Shown piece after piece: positions 43,686 to 52,928 of a stretch of 64,000 bases of DNA. Location: NCBI RefSeq assembly GCF_003402475.1, contig NZ_BFAB01000003.1, positions 62,001-126,000 on the forward strand, given 5' to 3'. Below the pieces are notes generated by a model. That model had not been told where the DNA came from, searched no databases, and saw nothing but the letters and a program-made list of their open reading frames with translations. The translations under genes and the position numbers were made by a program. This stretch comes from Mycobacterium sp. MFM001. GTDB taxonomy: Bacteria > Actinomycetota > Actinomycetes > Mycobacteriales > Mycobacteriaceae. The number at the start of each line of letters is the position of its first letter. Position 1 is the first letter of the stretch.

Positions 43686-45449
43686 TTGCAGGGAACTTCG
43701 TTCGGAAAGTACCGGCTCATCGAATTGCTGGGCCGCGGCGGCATGGGCGAGGTGTGGCGAGCCTACGACACGTCGATCGACCGGATCGTCGCTCTGAAGA
43801 TCCTGCCCGCCGAGATGTCCAAAGACGGGGTGTTCCAACAACGGTTCCGGCGGGAAGCTCATGCGGCCGCGCGGCTGAACAGCCCACACGTCATCCCGAT
43901 CCACACCCACGGGGAAATCGACGGGCGGCTCTTCGTCGACATGCGGCTGATCGAGGGCCGCGACCTACACTCCGTTCTCGCCCGCGGTCCGCTGCCGCCG
44001 GAGCGGGCTGTGCGCATCGTCGAACAGGTCGCCAAGGCTTTGCACGACGCGCACAAGGTCGGGCTGCTGCACCGGGATGTCAAGCCCTCCAACATTTTGC
44101 TCGACCACGACGACTTCGCCTATCTGATCGATTTCGGAATCGCCCGCGCCACGGGCGAACTGGGCTTGACGGCGGCCGGCGACGTGGTCGGCACCTACCA
44201 TTACATGGCCCCGGAACGGTTCAACGCCGGACAGGTCGACGCCCGCTCGGACATCTACTCGCTGGCCTGCGTGCTGTACGAATGCCTGACCGCACGGCAC
44301 CCGTTCCCCGGTGACAGCCTCGAGCAGCAGATCACCAACCACCTCTCGACTCCCCCGCCGCGGCCGTCGATCACCAAGCCCGGATTGCCCGGCGGCTTCG
44401 ACTCGGTCATCACCCGCGGCATGGCCAAAGACCCTGCCGCGCGGTACCGCACCGCGGTGGAGCTGGCGCGCGCAGCGCGGGAGGCCATCACCACGCCGGT
44501 CGTTGCGCCACACCCGTCGGCGCCGACACAGCCGAGGATTCCCCACCGCGAACAGGCGCGGACCCCACCACCGCAGGCGCCGCCAACGCCGTGGTGGCGC
44601 CGCAAACCCGCCGTCATCTCGACAGCCGCCGCGCTCGTCGTCGCCGCGGTTGTCGCCGGCGTGGTTCTCGCTGTCGGCCATCACGGCCCGGCAGCCAACG
44701 GCCAGGTGACGCTGCCGTTCACCGGGCTGCGGGAACCGCAAGGTGTGTCGGTGGATATCGGCGGCACGGTGTACGTCGCTGACACGCCGCACAACCGGGT
44801 GCTGGCATTGGCGGCCGGCTCGACCAGCCCAGCCGTGCTGCCGTTCGACGGCCTGAACTACCCGACCGGAGTCACCGCGGACAACACCGGCACGGTCTAC
44901 GTCACCGACGCCGGCAACAAACGCGTGGTGGTGCTGCCGGCCGGCTCGGGCACCCAGATCCAGCTGCCCTTCAGCGATCTCGGCAACCCGACCGGTATCA
45001 CGGTGGACAGCAGCCGCACTGTCTACGTCACCGACACCGCCAAGAACCGGGTGGTCGCGCTGCCGGCCGGCTCGAACCGGCAGACCGAGCTACCGTTCTC
45101 CGGCCTCAGCGCTCCCACCGGTGTCGTCGTGAACAGCAGCGGAACCATCTACGTCGCCGACGGCGGCAACGACCGGGTGCTGGCATTGCCGTCGGGCTCG
45201 AATACCCAAGCGGCACTGCCCCTCACGGGCCTCAAAGAACCCGGCGGTGTGACGGTGGACAATCAGGGCGCCGTCTACGTCACCGACAGCCAGAACAACC
45301 GCACGCTGAAACTCCCCGTCGGATCGACGACGCAAGTCGAACTGCCCTTCACCGGACTGGACAATCCGTGGGGCCTGGCGGTCGACAGCAACGGCACCGT
45401 GTACGTCGCGGGCCACAGCAACCAGGTGGTGGCGCTGCGGCAAAACTGA
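43686..45449 (+). CDS. PknD-like receptor serine/threonine kinase with NHL propeller
   Basis: 587 residues from the TTG at 43686, which has AAGGG seven bases upstream; a TTG at 43668 is the alternative. The kinase domain has all landmarks: LLGRGGMGEVW, VALK, HRDVKPSNILL, IDFGIAR and MAPERF. A membrane helix (VISTAAALVVAAVVAGVVLA) follows a Pro-rich linker near residue 315. Outside are about six NHL repeats, each around 41 residues, with the recurring L-P-F ... G-V-x-V-D ... G-T-V-Y-V-x-D unit; the same build as PknD, whose propeller senses an extracellular signal. This copy is shorter in the linker than PknD as I recall it. Confidence 0.92.
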   Translation: MQGTSFGKYRLIELLGRGGMGEVWRAYDTSIDRIVALKILPAEMSKDGVFQQRFRREAHAAARLNSPHVIPIHTHGEIDGRLFVDMRLIEGRDLHSVLARGPLPPERAVRIVEQVAKALHDAHKVGLLHRDVKPSNILLDHDDFAYLIDFGIARATGELGLTAAGDVVGTYHYMAPERFNAGQVDARSDIYSLACVLYECLTARHPFPGDSLEQQITNHLSTPPPRPSITKPGLPGGFDSVITRGMAKDPAARYRTAVELARAAREAITTPVVAPHPSAPTQPRIPHREQARTPPPQAPPTPWWRRKPAVISTAAALVVAAVVAGVVLAVGHHGPAANGQVTLPFTGLREPQGVSVDIGGTVYVADTPHNRVLALAAGSTSPAVLPFDGLNYPTGVTADNTGTVYVTDAGNKRVVVLPAGSGTQIQLPFSDLGNPTGITVDSSRTVYVTDTAKNRVVALPAGSNRQTELPFSGLSAPTGVVVNSSGTIYVADGGNDRVLALPSGSNTQAALPLTGLKEPGGVTVDNQGAVYVTDSQNNRTLKLPVGSTTQVELPFTGLDNPWGLAVDSNGTVYVAGHSNQVVALRQN

Positions 45450-45491
45450 CCGCCGCGCAGCACCCAGCGCGCCATACAGGAAGATGTCCTG

Positions 45492-47078
45492 GTGTTCGGG
45501 CTCGTCGTCGTCGTAGCGCTGTTTGCCACCGTCGTCTTGGGGACGGTGCTCGGCAAGCGGTATCGGGTCGGTCCCCCGGTCCTGCTGATCCTGTTGGGCG
45601 CCCTGCTGGGCCTGATCCCCCGCTTCGGCGGAATCCGGCTCGACGGCGAGATCGTGCTGCTGCTGTTCCTGCCGGCGATCCTCTACTGGGAAAGCATGAA
45701 CACCAGCTTCCGCGAGATCCGGGCGAACCTGCGCGTGATCGTGTTGATCAGCGTCGGCCTGGTGATCGCCACCGCGGTCGCGGTGTCGTGGACAGCGCGA
45801 GCGCTCGGCATGGAGTCACACGCCGCGGCGGTCCTGGGCGCCGTGCTGTCGCCCACCGACGCCGCCGCGGTGGCCGGGTTGGCCAAACAGCTGCCGCGCC
45901 GGCCCCTTACCGTGCTGCGCGCCGAGAGTGTCATCAACGACGGGACCGCACTCGTGCTGTTCGCGGTGACCGTCGCCGTCGCGACCGGCAGTCCCGCGAT
46001 CGGCCCGGCCGCCTTGGTCGGCCGGTTCGTCGGGTCCTACCTCGGCGGTATCGCCGCCGGGCTGCTGGTCGGCCTGGCGGTGACGATGCTGCGCCGCCGA
46101 CTCGACGCGCCGCTCGAGGAGGGAGCCCTGAGCGTGCTGACGCCGTTCGCGGCGTTCCTGCTCGCCCAGTCGGTTCACTGCAGCGGTGTGGTCGCGGTGT
46201 TGGTGTCCGCTCTGGTGCTCACCTACGTCGGCCCGAGGGTGATCCGGGCCCGGTCTCGGCTGCAGTCGTTCGCGTTCTGGGACATTGCGACCTTCCTGAT
46301 CAACGGTTCGCTATGGGTGTTCGTCGGGGTGCAGCTGCCGAGCGCGGTTCGCGGCATCGCCAACCTCGACGGCGGCCTGGACCGCGCGGTGTTACTGGCG
46401 CTTGCCGTCACTGGTGTCGTCGTCGCGACCCGGATTGCCTGGACCGAAATCACCACCGTGCTGCTGCGCACGCTGGACCGCCGCGAGGTGCAGCGCGCCC
46501 GTCGCGTCGACTGGCGTCAGCGCGCGGTGTCCAGCTGGGCGGGATTCCGCGGCGCGGTGTCGCTTGCCGCAGCGCTTGCCGTCCCGCTGACCACGCGCAG
46601 CGGCGCGCCGTTCCCGGACCGCAACCTGATCATCTTCGTGGTGTCGGTCGTGATCCTGGTGACCGTCCTGGTGCAGGGCAGCACGCTGCCGATCGTCGTT
46701 CGCTGGGCCCGGCTGCCCGAAGACGCTGCGCGCGCGGACGAATTGCAGCTCGCCCGCACTCGTAGCGCCGAAGCCGCCCTCGAAGCACTGCCTCAGGTGG
46801 CCGCCGAACTCGGGGTCGGCGACGAGCTGTTGGGCCGTTTGCAAAAGGAATACGAGGAACATGCCGCGCTCGTCATGGCCGACGCCTCGGTGCCCAACGG
46901 CGCGGCCGAGCAGAACGATCTGGTGCGACGGGTCCGTCTGCGTGTGCTCGAACACAAACGCCGTGCCGTGACGGAGCTTCGGGACCGAAATCGCATCGAC
47001 GACATCGTGCTGCGCGAGCTGCAGACCGCGATGGACCTCGAAGAAGTACGACTTCTCGATCCCGCCGACACCGAATAA
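45492..47078 (+). CDS. CPA1-type Na+/H+ antiporter
   Basis: 528 residues from a GTG. About 12 membrane helices cover residues 1-400, with the family's conserved VLSPTDAAAVAGL and AESVINDGTALVLF segments; the Asp in INDGT is the ion-binding site. A cytoplasmic helical tail of about 120 residues follows. It exchanges Na+ or K+ for H+ across the membrane. The 42-base gap to the kinase and common direction suggest possible cotranscription. Confidence 0.92.
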   Translation: MFGLVVVVALFATVVLGTVLGKRYRVGPPVLLILLGALLGLIPRFGGIRLDGEIVLLLFLPAILYWESMNTSFREIRANLRVIVLISVGLVIATAVAVSWTARALGMESHAAAVLGAVLSPTDAAAVAGLAKQLPRRPLTVLRAESVINDGTALVLFAVTVAVATGSPAIGPAALVGRFVGSYLGGIAAGLLVGLAVTMLRRRLDAPLEEGALSVLTPFAAFLLAQSVHCSGVVAVLVSALVLTYVGPRVIRARSRLQSFAFWDIATFLINGSLWVFVGVQLPSAVRGIANLDGGLDRAVLLALAVTGVVVATRIAWTEITTVLLRTLDRREVQRARRVDWRQRAVSSWAGFRGAVSLAAALAVPLTTRSGAPFPDRNLIIFVVSVVILVTVLVQGSTLPIVVRWARLPEDAARADELQLARTRSAEAALEALPQVAAELGVGDELLGRLQKEYEEHAALVMADASVPNGAAEQNDLVRRVRLRVLEHKRRAVTELRDRNRIDDIVLRELQTAMDLEEVRLLDPADTE

Positions 47079-47118
47079 CCTCGAATACCCTGCACTGTGG
47101 TCCGGATATAGTTCGGCG

Positions 47119-47742
47119 ATGACTTTGCAGCAAAAGAGCAGCCAGGCAATGAGGATTTCACTGATGGCGGCCACCGGAGCCGCTGTGACGGCCGCACTGG
47201 TGGCCGGCTGCCACAGCAATTCGAAGTCTTCGACAGCCACCTCGGGATCAGCCACGCCGACCGCAACCAGCCACGCCTCGGCGCCGGCGCAGGCCACCGA
47301 CTACACCAAGCTGCTGATCGGGCCGAAAGACATCAACGCACCCGACACGTTCACCGCCGGCCCGCCGACACCGAACCCGAATGGCCAGCAGGGGGCGGCG
47401 ATCACATTCACCGACGACGACGGCAGCCACGTCATCCGGGACACCATCGTGATCCTGCCGGACCCCGCCGCCGCGGCGAACGCGCTCGATGCGGCGAAGG
47501 CGGCGCCGCCCGGTGCCATTACCGGACCGCCCGTCGCGACGGACGTCGGCGCCGGCGGTACGACGATCTCGGGGGATGCACCCGACAAGTCAAAGGGAAT
47601 CACGGTGTTGCTGTTCACCGAGGGCAAGGCGTTCGTCACGCTGGAATTCGACGGCCCCGCCGGTATGTCAGCGCCGCCGGATTTCGTCAGCGACGTCGGC
47701 AAGAAACAAGACGACGCGATCAAGCAGAGGCTGCACGCCTAA
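47119..47742 (+). CDS. Lipoprotein of unknown function
   Basis: 207 residues. An extended N terminus (MTLQQKSSQAMR) leads to a hydrophobic segment and the lipobox L-V-A-G-C with Cys31. An internal ATG at residue 11 would give a more usual signal peptide. The mature protein begins with a Ser/Thr/Ala-rich linker, then a folded domain around TDYTKLLIGPKDINAPDTF and AAITFTDDDGSHVIRDTI, resembling the ~150-residue export-linked domains of mycobacterial lipoproteins. No catalytic motif. It is convergent with the next lipoprotein. Confidence 0.85.
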   Translation: MTLQQKSSQAMRISLMAATGAAVTAALVAGCHSNSKSSTATSGSATPTATSHASAPAQATDYTKLLIGPKDINAPDTFTAGPPTPNPNGQQGAAITFTDDDGSHVIRDTIVILPDPAAAANALDAAKAAPPGAITGPPVATDVGAGGTTISGDAPDKSKGITVLLFTEGKAFVTLEFDGPAGMSAPPDFVSDVGKKQDDAIKQRLHA

Positions 47743-47747
47743 AGGCG

Positions 47748-48434
47748 TTACCGCAACGGCACTTTCGCGGCGATCTGCTTAGCGAGGTCGACGGCCGAGT
47801 TTTTCGGGTCCGGGCTGCAGGTGTTGACGTCGACGATGACGTTGTTCTTCAGCGCCAGCGCACGTCCGCAGGCCCAACCACCCTCCTTGGCATCTTGTTG
47901 CGTCGCAACCACGCTCAGTATGTCGTCGGCGTTGGATATCGGTCCGGCGGTCCACTCCGTCCCGGACTGGATGTGGCGGTACTGATGGCAGGCCGGCCAT
48001 TGTTTGGCCGAGTTGTTGAAGAAGGCGGCGGCCTGCTTGGCGGTCGGAAACAACACCACCGCCTCCTCGGCGTAATGGGTGAAGTTGTCGCCGTCGTTGA
48101 ACGCCTGATCGCGGATCGCGGTGAATCCGCTGTCCGCATAGACCTGGGCCTGCGCCGAGCTGTCGACGGCCAGGCATTCCCTGGGTTCCATCAGGGCGCT
48201 GTCGTCGGACATCGCGTCGTGTTTCCTGGTGAGTTTCAGTTCGGTGGCGCCCATGATGGGGTTGATCTGCTCGGGCGGGAGCAGCAACCCGTCCAGCTCG
48301 CGCTCGACGACGGGACGCGGAATGAGCGTCGTAGTGGTGGTGGTCGTCGTCTTGGCGGCCTGGTCTCCGCCGCCGCAACCTGCGGTGAGAATGCAGATGG
48401 CTGCGACGGCGAACGCTGTCGCCAAATAGCGCAT
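47748..48434 (-). CDS. Lipoprotein with PknH-like sensor domain
   Basis: 228 residues. Lipobox L-T-A-G-C with Cys20, followed by a Thr-rich linker (KTTTTTTTTLIP). The body resembles the PknH extracellular sensor domain found in several mycobacterial lipoproteins: LLLPPEQINPIMGA near residue 50, PRECLAVDSS, VVLFPTAKQAAAFF, WPACHQYR and GWACGRALALKNNVIVD, with four cysteines likely forming two disulfides. No kinase domain is attached. It may bind a cell-envelope ligand. Confidence 0.85.
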   Translation of the reverse strand: MRYLATAFAVAAICILTAGCGGGDQAAKTTTTTTTTLIPRPVVERELDGLLLPPEQINPIMGATELKLTRKHDAMSDDSALMEPRECLAVDSSAQAQVYADSGFTAIRDQAFNDGDNFTHYAEEAVVLFPTAKQAAAFFNNSAKQWPACHQYRHIQSGTEWTAGPISNADDILSVVATQQDAKEGGWACGRALALKNNVIVDVNTCSPDPKNSAVDLAKQIAAKVPLR

Positions 48435-48584
48435 CTGCGCACCCCCATTCCTGCCGTTGCAAAAACAGATTTCTGCTGCGCCGACCAGAACTTGCGTGCC
48501 GTCGAGCCTACCGCGAACTGTGGGGGCAAATGCCAGCGAATCGCCGAATATCCCCGTCCGCCAGGTGCTCTCAGCGGGTTCGAA

Positions 48585-50384
48585 TTATGTGCGGGAAACG
48601 CCTTGATTCCCGCCGTCGGATTGCGATTCGTCAGGAGTCCACGCTGTCGGCGGGGCGGGCTGACCAGGGAACAAGAAGTCGACGAACGCCGCGGCCGTGG
48701 GTTGCGGCTCGTGGTTGGCCAGGCCGGGTCGCTCGTTGGCCTCGATGAACGCGTACTCCTCGCCGGTGACGTCGGGAACCACCAGGTCGATGCCGGTCAC
48801 CGGGATACCGATCGCCTCGGCCGCCGCCACCGCCACCCGGCACAGTTCGGGGTTCACCTCGGCGGTGACGTCGCGAATGGTGCCGCCCTGGTGCACGTTG
48901 GCGGTGCGGCGCACCCGAAGCCGGGTTCCTTCGGGCAGCACGTCGTCCATGTTCCAACCCGCGTCGACGACCGTCGCCTCGGTGACCTCGTCGAGCGGGA
49001 TGCTGGATTCGCCGCCGGTGGCCTCCGAGCGCCGTCGGCTCTCGGCCGCGACCAAATCCCGCACGCTGCGGTCGCCGGTACCGATGACCTCGGGCGGCAA
49101 CCGCAGCGCGGCAGCCACCACCTTGCCGTCGATCACCACCAGGCGAAGGTCGTCGCCGGCCACGCGCTGCTCGATCAACACCTCGGGGTGTTGCTCGCGC
49201 GCCCGGGCCAGGGCGTCCGCGAGCTTGTCGGGCCCGTCCTCGGCGGTGATGCCGACCGTGATTCCCTTGCCCTGCTCGCCGCGCGTCGGTTTGACGACGA
49301 CCTCGCCGACCTCGGCCAGGAACGCATAGTCGTCCTCGTCGAAGGTGGCCAAGCGGGCTCGCGGCACGGTGATGCCCACCTCTTTGACGAGCCTGCGGGT
49401 TAGCCGCTTGTCGTCGCAGCGGCTCATGGCGATCGCAGAGGTGTACTCCGACAGCGACTCGCGGGTGATCACGCTGCGGCCGCCGTGGGTCAGCCGCATC
49501 TCGCCGGTCTCCGCGTCCAGGACCTCCACCTGGATGCCGCGGCGCAGCGCCTCGTCGGCGATGATCCGGGCATAGGGGTTGAGGTCGTCGATCGTCTCCG
49601 GCCGCGGGGTGAACAGCGGCTCGTTGATCGGGTTCTTGCGCTTGATCGCCATCACCGGAACTCGGCGGAAACCCAGCTTCTCGTAGAGCGCGATGGCCGC
49701 GTCGTTGTCGTACGCGACCGACAGGTCCAGGTAGGCGCGGCCCTTGCGGCGGAAGTGCCCGGCCATCGCCCGGGCCAGGGCTGCGCCGACCCCGGGAAGC
49801 GCCGCGGCCGGGTCGACGGCCAGGGTCCACATACTCGACCCGCGCTCCGGATCGGAGAACAGCACCTCGTGGTCGACGCCGGTGGCGGTCCCCACCACGG
49901 CGCCGTCCTCGTCGCGCACCGCGACCAGATAGGTCACCGCCTCGGCATGCAGGTGGTTGTCCCAGGTGACGTCGACCGGCGCCGGGACCATTCCGCAGCG
50001 CACGTAGACGCGGTTCATCGCGTCGGCGTCCGCCCGGTCCTCCAGCGTGCGCACCGTCACGCCGGGCGGCGACGTGCCTTCCTCGTGGGAGTCGGTGAAG
50101 CGCAGCCGATATGTGTGGCTGGGATCGATGAACAACTCGCTCGGCGATTGCGCGACGACGACGTGTGGCTCGCGCGGGTAGATGCAGATGTCGCGCCGCC
50201 CAGGCTCTTCCCGGCGCAGCGCTTCGGCCAAGCTGTCGGAATCGGCGAAGGTCTGGCCGAAAATGAGTCGGCCCCAACCCAATTCGAGTTCGACGTTCTT
50301 GGCCATCGCGTCCATCAGGTGAGCCGGCGCAGTGTCATGCAGGCCCAGCGTGATCGCCTCGTCCGAGGGATCGACGGTGCTCAT
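48585..50384 (-). CDS. GNAT/ATP-grasp fusion, N-acetylglutaminylglutamine-synthetase-like
   Basis: 599 residues. The N-terminal part, after a short lead, carries a GNAT acetyltransferase domain (about 110-235; SSMWTLAVDPAAALPGVGAA, then LYEKLGFRRVPV). The C-terminal half is an ATP-grasp ligase (about 280-570) with VVVKPTRGEQGKGITVGI, a central VLIEQRVAGDDLRL and metal-binding FIEANERPGL. The arrangement is that of N-acetylglutaminylglutamine synthetase, which makes the core of the osmolyte NAGGN; that locus normally also encodes an amidotransferase and a hydrolase, neither of which is in this window. It could act alone on another peptide. Confidence 0.78.
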   Translation of the reverse strand: MSTVDPSDEAITLGLHDTAPAHLMDAMAKNVELELGWGRLIFGQTFADSDSLAEALRREEPGRRDICIYPREPHVVVAQSPSELFIDPSHTYRLRFTDSHEEGTSPPGVTVRTLEDRADADAMNRVYVRCGMVPAPVDVTWDNHLHAEAVTYLVAVRDEDGAVVGTATGVDHEVLFSDPERGSSMWTLAVDPAAALPGVGAALARAMAGHFRRKGRAYLDLSVAYDNDAAIALYEKLGFRRVPVMAIKRKNPINEPLFTPRPETIDDLNPYARIIADEALRRGIQVEVLDAETGEMRLTHGGRSVITRESLSEYTSAIAMSRCDDKRLTRRLVKEVGITVPRARLATFDEDDYAFLAEVGEVVVKPTRGEQGKGITVGITAEDGPDKLADALARAREQHPEVLIEQRVAGDDLRLVVIDGKVVAAALRLPPEVIGTGDRSVRDLVAAESRRRSEATGGESSIPLDEVTEATVVDAGWNMDDVLPEGTRLRVRRTANVHQGGTIRDVTAEVNPELCRVAVAAAEAIGIPVTGIDLVVPDVTGEEYAFIEANERPGLANHEPQPTAAAFVDFLFPGQPAPPTAWTPDESQSDGGNQGVSRT

Positions 50385-50406
50385 TCGCCTTGTCTACCCA
50401 CTTCGC

Positions 50407-51594
50407 TCAGAGGCCGAACTGGTCGTCGATGATGCCGAGCCAGATCCGCGCGGCGTCGATCGCGACCTTTTCGCTGATGAAGGCGTGCTGAGTTCCGGTG
50501 TACATGTCGCGGAATGCCCGCTCGAAGCGGCTGCCCTCACGGATCGCGGTGGTGCCGGCCGCCAAATGTGCCCATTCCGCGCAGCTTCGGGCGGTGTCGG
50601 TGGCGTGCACGGCGGCCACCCGCATGTCGGCCCGCAGGGTCGGGGTCAACTGTCCACCGGAGGCGACGGCAGCCTCGGCCGTGCCGAACGCGTCGAGAAC
50701 CAGCAGACGGGCGGCGCGCCACGCCGCGACGTGCTGGGCGAGGCCTTTCTGGAACGTCGGGCGGCTGGCCAGCGACTCCCCCATGTCGCTCATCCGGTAT
50801 TTGGTGGCCGCCAGTTCGGTGACGTCGTCGAGCATGCTCTTGGCGACCCCGAGCGCCCACGACGCGTGACCAGCGGCGGTCACCGACATCAGACCCATGC
50901 GGGTGGCCGGCGACGAGCCGCGGTACGGCTCGCGGCGAAACAACGGGAATGTCCGGCTTTCCGGCACGAACACGTCCTGGGCGCTGTAGTCGTAGGATCC
51001 GGTTCCCTTGAGCCCCTGGACATACCAGCCGTCGTCCAGCGAGATGTCGTCGCGCGCAACGACGGCCACCTGCATGTCGGGTACACCGTCGCTGACCCAG
51101 CGCATTTCGCCGTCGTCGAGCGGTAAGAACCCGGCCGCAATGTATTGCGAATGTCCAATGCCCGAGCCGAAATTCCACGACCCGCTCAACCGGTAGCCGC
51201 CGTCGACGGCAATCCCTTGCCCGTTGGGGAAGAATTGGCCGCCCAGCGTGACGCGGTTGTCGTGCGCGCTGAACACCTCGGCGAAACCGTCGTCGGGCAG
51301 ATAGCACGCCGCGGCGAACGTCGACGGCAGGTTCGCGATGCCCACCCAGCCGAACGACCCGTCCTGCCAAGCCATTTCGATCCAGGTCTCGATCATCTCG
51401 GCGAACGACGGTTCGACACCGCCGGCCGCGGCGGGATTGAACGCCGACAGCAGCCCGCTGGCCCACATCCCCTCGACAATCGGGGCGGTCAGTGTGCGCC
51501 GGCGCTCCGATTCGGCGGCCTCGGCGCGCACCAGCTCCCGCATGCCCCGGGCCAACGCCACAAGTTGGCCACTCTTTTCGGCCGTCGACGTCAT
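50407..51594 (-). CDS. Acyl-CoA-dehydrogenase-fold flavin monooxygenase (group D type)
   Basis: 395 residues. It aligns with the HsaA/DszC-type two-component monooxygenases that use the acyl-CoA dehydrogenase fold: IEMAWQDGSFGWVGIANL, a G-S-W-x-F-x-S-G-I-G-H-S segment, and WYVQGLKGTGSYDYSA. These enzymes hydroxylate aromatic or heterocyclic rings with reduced flavin supplied by a partner reductase, not found here. A true dehydrogenase is the alternative. It follows the SRPBCC gene by seven bases and is the last of that operon. Confidence 0.8.
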   Translation of the reverse strand: MTSTAEKSGQLVALARGMRELVRAEAAESERRRTLTAPIVEGMWASGLLSAFNPAAAGGVEPSFAEMIETWIEMAWQDGSFGWVGIANLPSTFAAACYLPDDGFAEVFSAHDNRVTLGGQFFPNGQGIAVDGGYRLSGSWNFGSGIGHSQYIAAGFLPLDDGEMRWVSDGVPDMQVAVVARDDISLDDGWYVQGLKGTGSYDYSAQDVFVPESRTFPLFRREPYRGSSPATRMGLMSVTAAGHASWALGVAKSMLDDVTELAATKYRMSDMGESLASRPTFQKGLAQHVAAWRAARLLVLDAFGTAEAAVASGGQLTPTLRADMRVAAVHATDTARSCAEWAHLAAGTTAIREGSRFERAFRDMYTGTQHAFISEKVAIDAARIWLGIIDDQFGL

Positions 51595-51601
51595 CGGGCG
51601 G

Positions 51602-52036
51602 CTAGCCTTCCAGCGCCTTCGCGCAGCCGGCCAGGATCGCGTCGAAGCTCGAGCGGAGCAGCCGCGCGCTGACGGGCTCCATCAGCCTGCCGCCGAAATA
51701 CGCCGGGTGGGTGTAGCGGGTGAGCCAGTCGACGTGCGTGCCGTCGCCGCGGGGAGTGAACGTCAGTGTGCCGCCGTCGTGCACGAACGGCGGAAACGAA
51801 CGGAGGATGAGGTAGGAGTAGCTGCGCGGCGGGTCGTAGGCAGTGATCTCTTCGCGAAACCAAGTGCCCAGCCCAATTACCCGTCGCACCGCGCCCTCGC
51901 CGGGGGCCGTCGCGCCTTTCTCCCAATAAGACCGGAAGATCGGCGGAGCGGCGGTCAGACTGGCCGGGTCGGCCAGCCAGTCGAAGACCCGTTCGGTGGG
52001 CGCGGCGATTGTCCGTTCGACTCGAAGCTCGACCAT
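51602..52036 (-). CDS. SRPBCC (START-like) family protein
   Basis: 144 residues. Typical polyketide-cyclase/SRPBCC layout: a first strand RVERTIAAPTERVFDWLAD, the central WFREEITAYDPPRSYSYLI, and a C-terminal long helix (RLMEPVSARLLRSSFDAILA) that closes the hydrophobic pocket. Such proteins bind hydrophobic ligands or act as cyclases/aromatases. It lies between the SDR and the flavin monooxygenase-like gene with short gaps, so these three form an operon and probably act on one hydrophobic substrate. Confidence 0.85.
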   Translation of the reverse strand: MVELRVERTIAAPTERVFDWLADPASLTAAPPIFRSYWEKGATAPGEGAVRRVIGLGTWFREEITAYDPPRSYSYLILRSFPPFVHDGGTLTFTPRGDGTHVDWLTRYTHPAYFGGRLMEPVSARLLRSSFDAILAGCAKALEG

Positions 52037-52075
52037 GAGGCCTCCTGTCTGGCAGTAGCCGTGTCGGCTATGACA

Positions 52076-52855
52076 TTACGACGGTCCGGGATCGGCAAAC
52101 GCTGCAGAGGCGGCGGGCCCGCCGCGGGCGACCACGAGCGGCATCGACGTGGCCGCATCGGTGCGCAGGATTGTGTGCACCACTTCGATGAGGTCTTCGA
52201 CGGGCATCAATTTGCCGGGCATGCAGCCGCGCGACATCCACAGCGGCACAGCCTGTTTGGCGAGTTCGGGATCCCAGCCCACGCTCATCCCCGTCTGCGC
52301 GTCGCCTTCACCGCCCGGGCACTCCCCCACGATCAGGCAGGTGAAGCCAATCTCGGGGTGTTCGGCGCGCCAGGCTTCCACGAGTCGCTCCAGCGCCGCC
52401 TTGCTGACGCCGTACGCGCCGAGGCCCGGCCACGGCGGCCCGAAGGTTCCCGCGTCGGACGAGAGGTAGACCGCCTTGCCGACGGAGGCCATCAGATGCG
52501 GCATCGCCGCCGCGGTCGCCAGCGCCGCGCCGATGACATTGGTGTCGAAGACGCGCCGCCACGTGGCGGCGTCGGTGTCGACCATGCGGACCAGCGGCCC
52601 GACGGCGGGCGTGTACACCAAGTGGTCGATGCCGCCGAGTGCTTCGGCGGCATTGTTGATCGCCGCCCGGCAGGACGCCTCGTCGGTGACGTCGCACTCG
52701 ATGGCGGTCGCGCCCGGGCCGGCCTCCTTGGCCGCGGCTTCGATGCGTTCGCGACGCCGGGCGAGCAGTGCGACCTGAGCGCCACGCTGCGCAAGGCCGA
52801 CGCCGATGCAACGCCCGAGTCCGCTCGAGGCGCCGATCACTACTGTCCTTGACAT
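52076..52855 (-). CDS. Short-chain dehydrogenase/reductase
   Basis: 259 residues from the ATG at 52855, preceded by AGAGGG. VVIGASSGLGRCIGVGLA is the coenzyme motif (residues 5-22), ALLARRRERIEAA suits NADPH, LVYTPAVGPLV replaces NNAG, and YLSSDAG with YGVSKAAL gives the Ser, Tyr and Lys. The usual NNAG tetrad is replaced by YTPA, so this is a divergent SDR. It heads an operon with the SRPBCC and monooxygenase-like genes and is divergent from the aldo/keto reductase. Confidence 0.87.
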   Translation of the reverse strand: MSRTVVIGASSGLGRCIGVGLAQRGAQVALLARRRERIEAAAKEAGPGATAIECDVTDEASCRAAINNAAEALGGIDHLVYTPAVGPLVRMVDTDAATWRRVFDTNVIGAALATAAAMPHLMASVGKAVYLSSDAGTFGPPWPGLGAYGVSKAALERLVEAWRAEHPEIGFTCLIVGECPGGEGDAQTGMSVGWDPELAKQAVPLWMSRGCMPGKLMPVEDLIEVVHTILRTDAATSMPLVVARGGPAASAAFADPGPS

Positions 52856-52928
52856 ATTCGCCCTCTCTTGTAACGCCTGCTGCAGGCACAGCGTACAGAT
52901 CACGATGGGTGTCAGTACCGTGAGCGAT

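Noticed and set aside
44740..45440. Repeated ~120-base units that might look like a repeat array.
   Set aside because: They are the NHL propeller repeats of the PknD-like kinase and follow codons, not a non-coding array or CRISPR.
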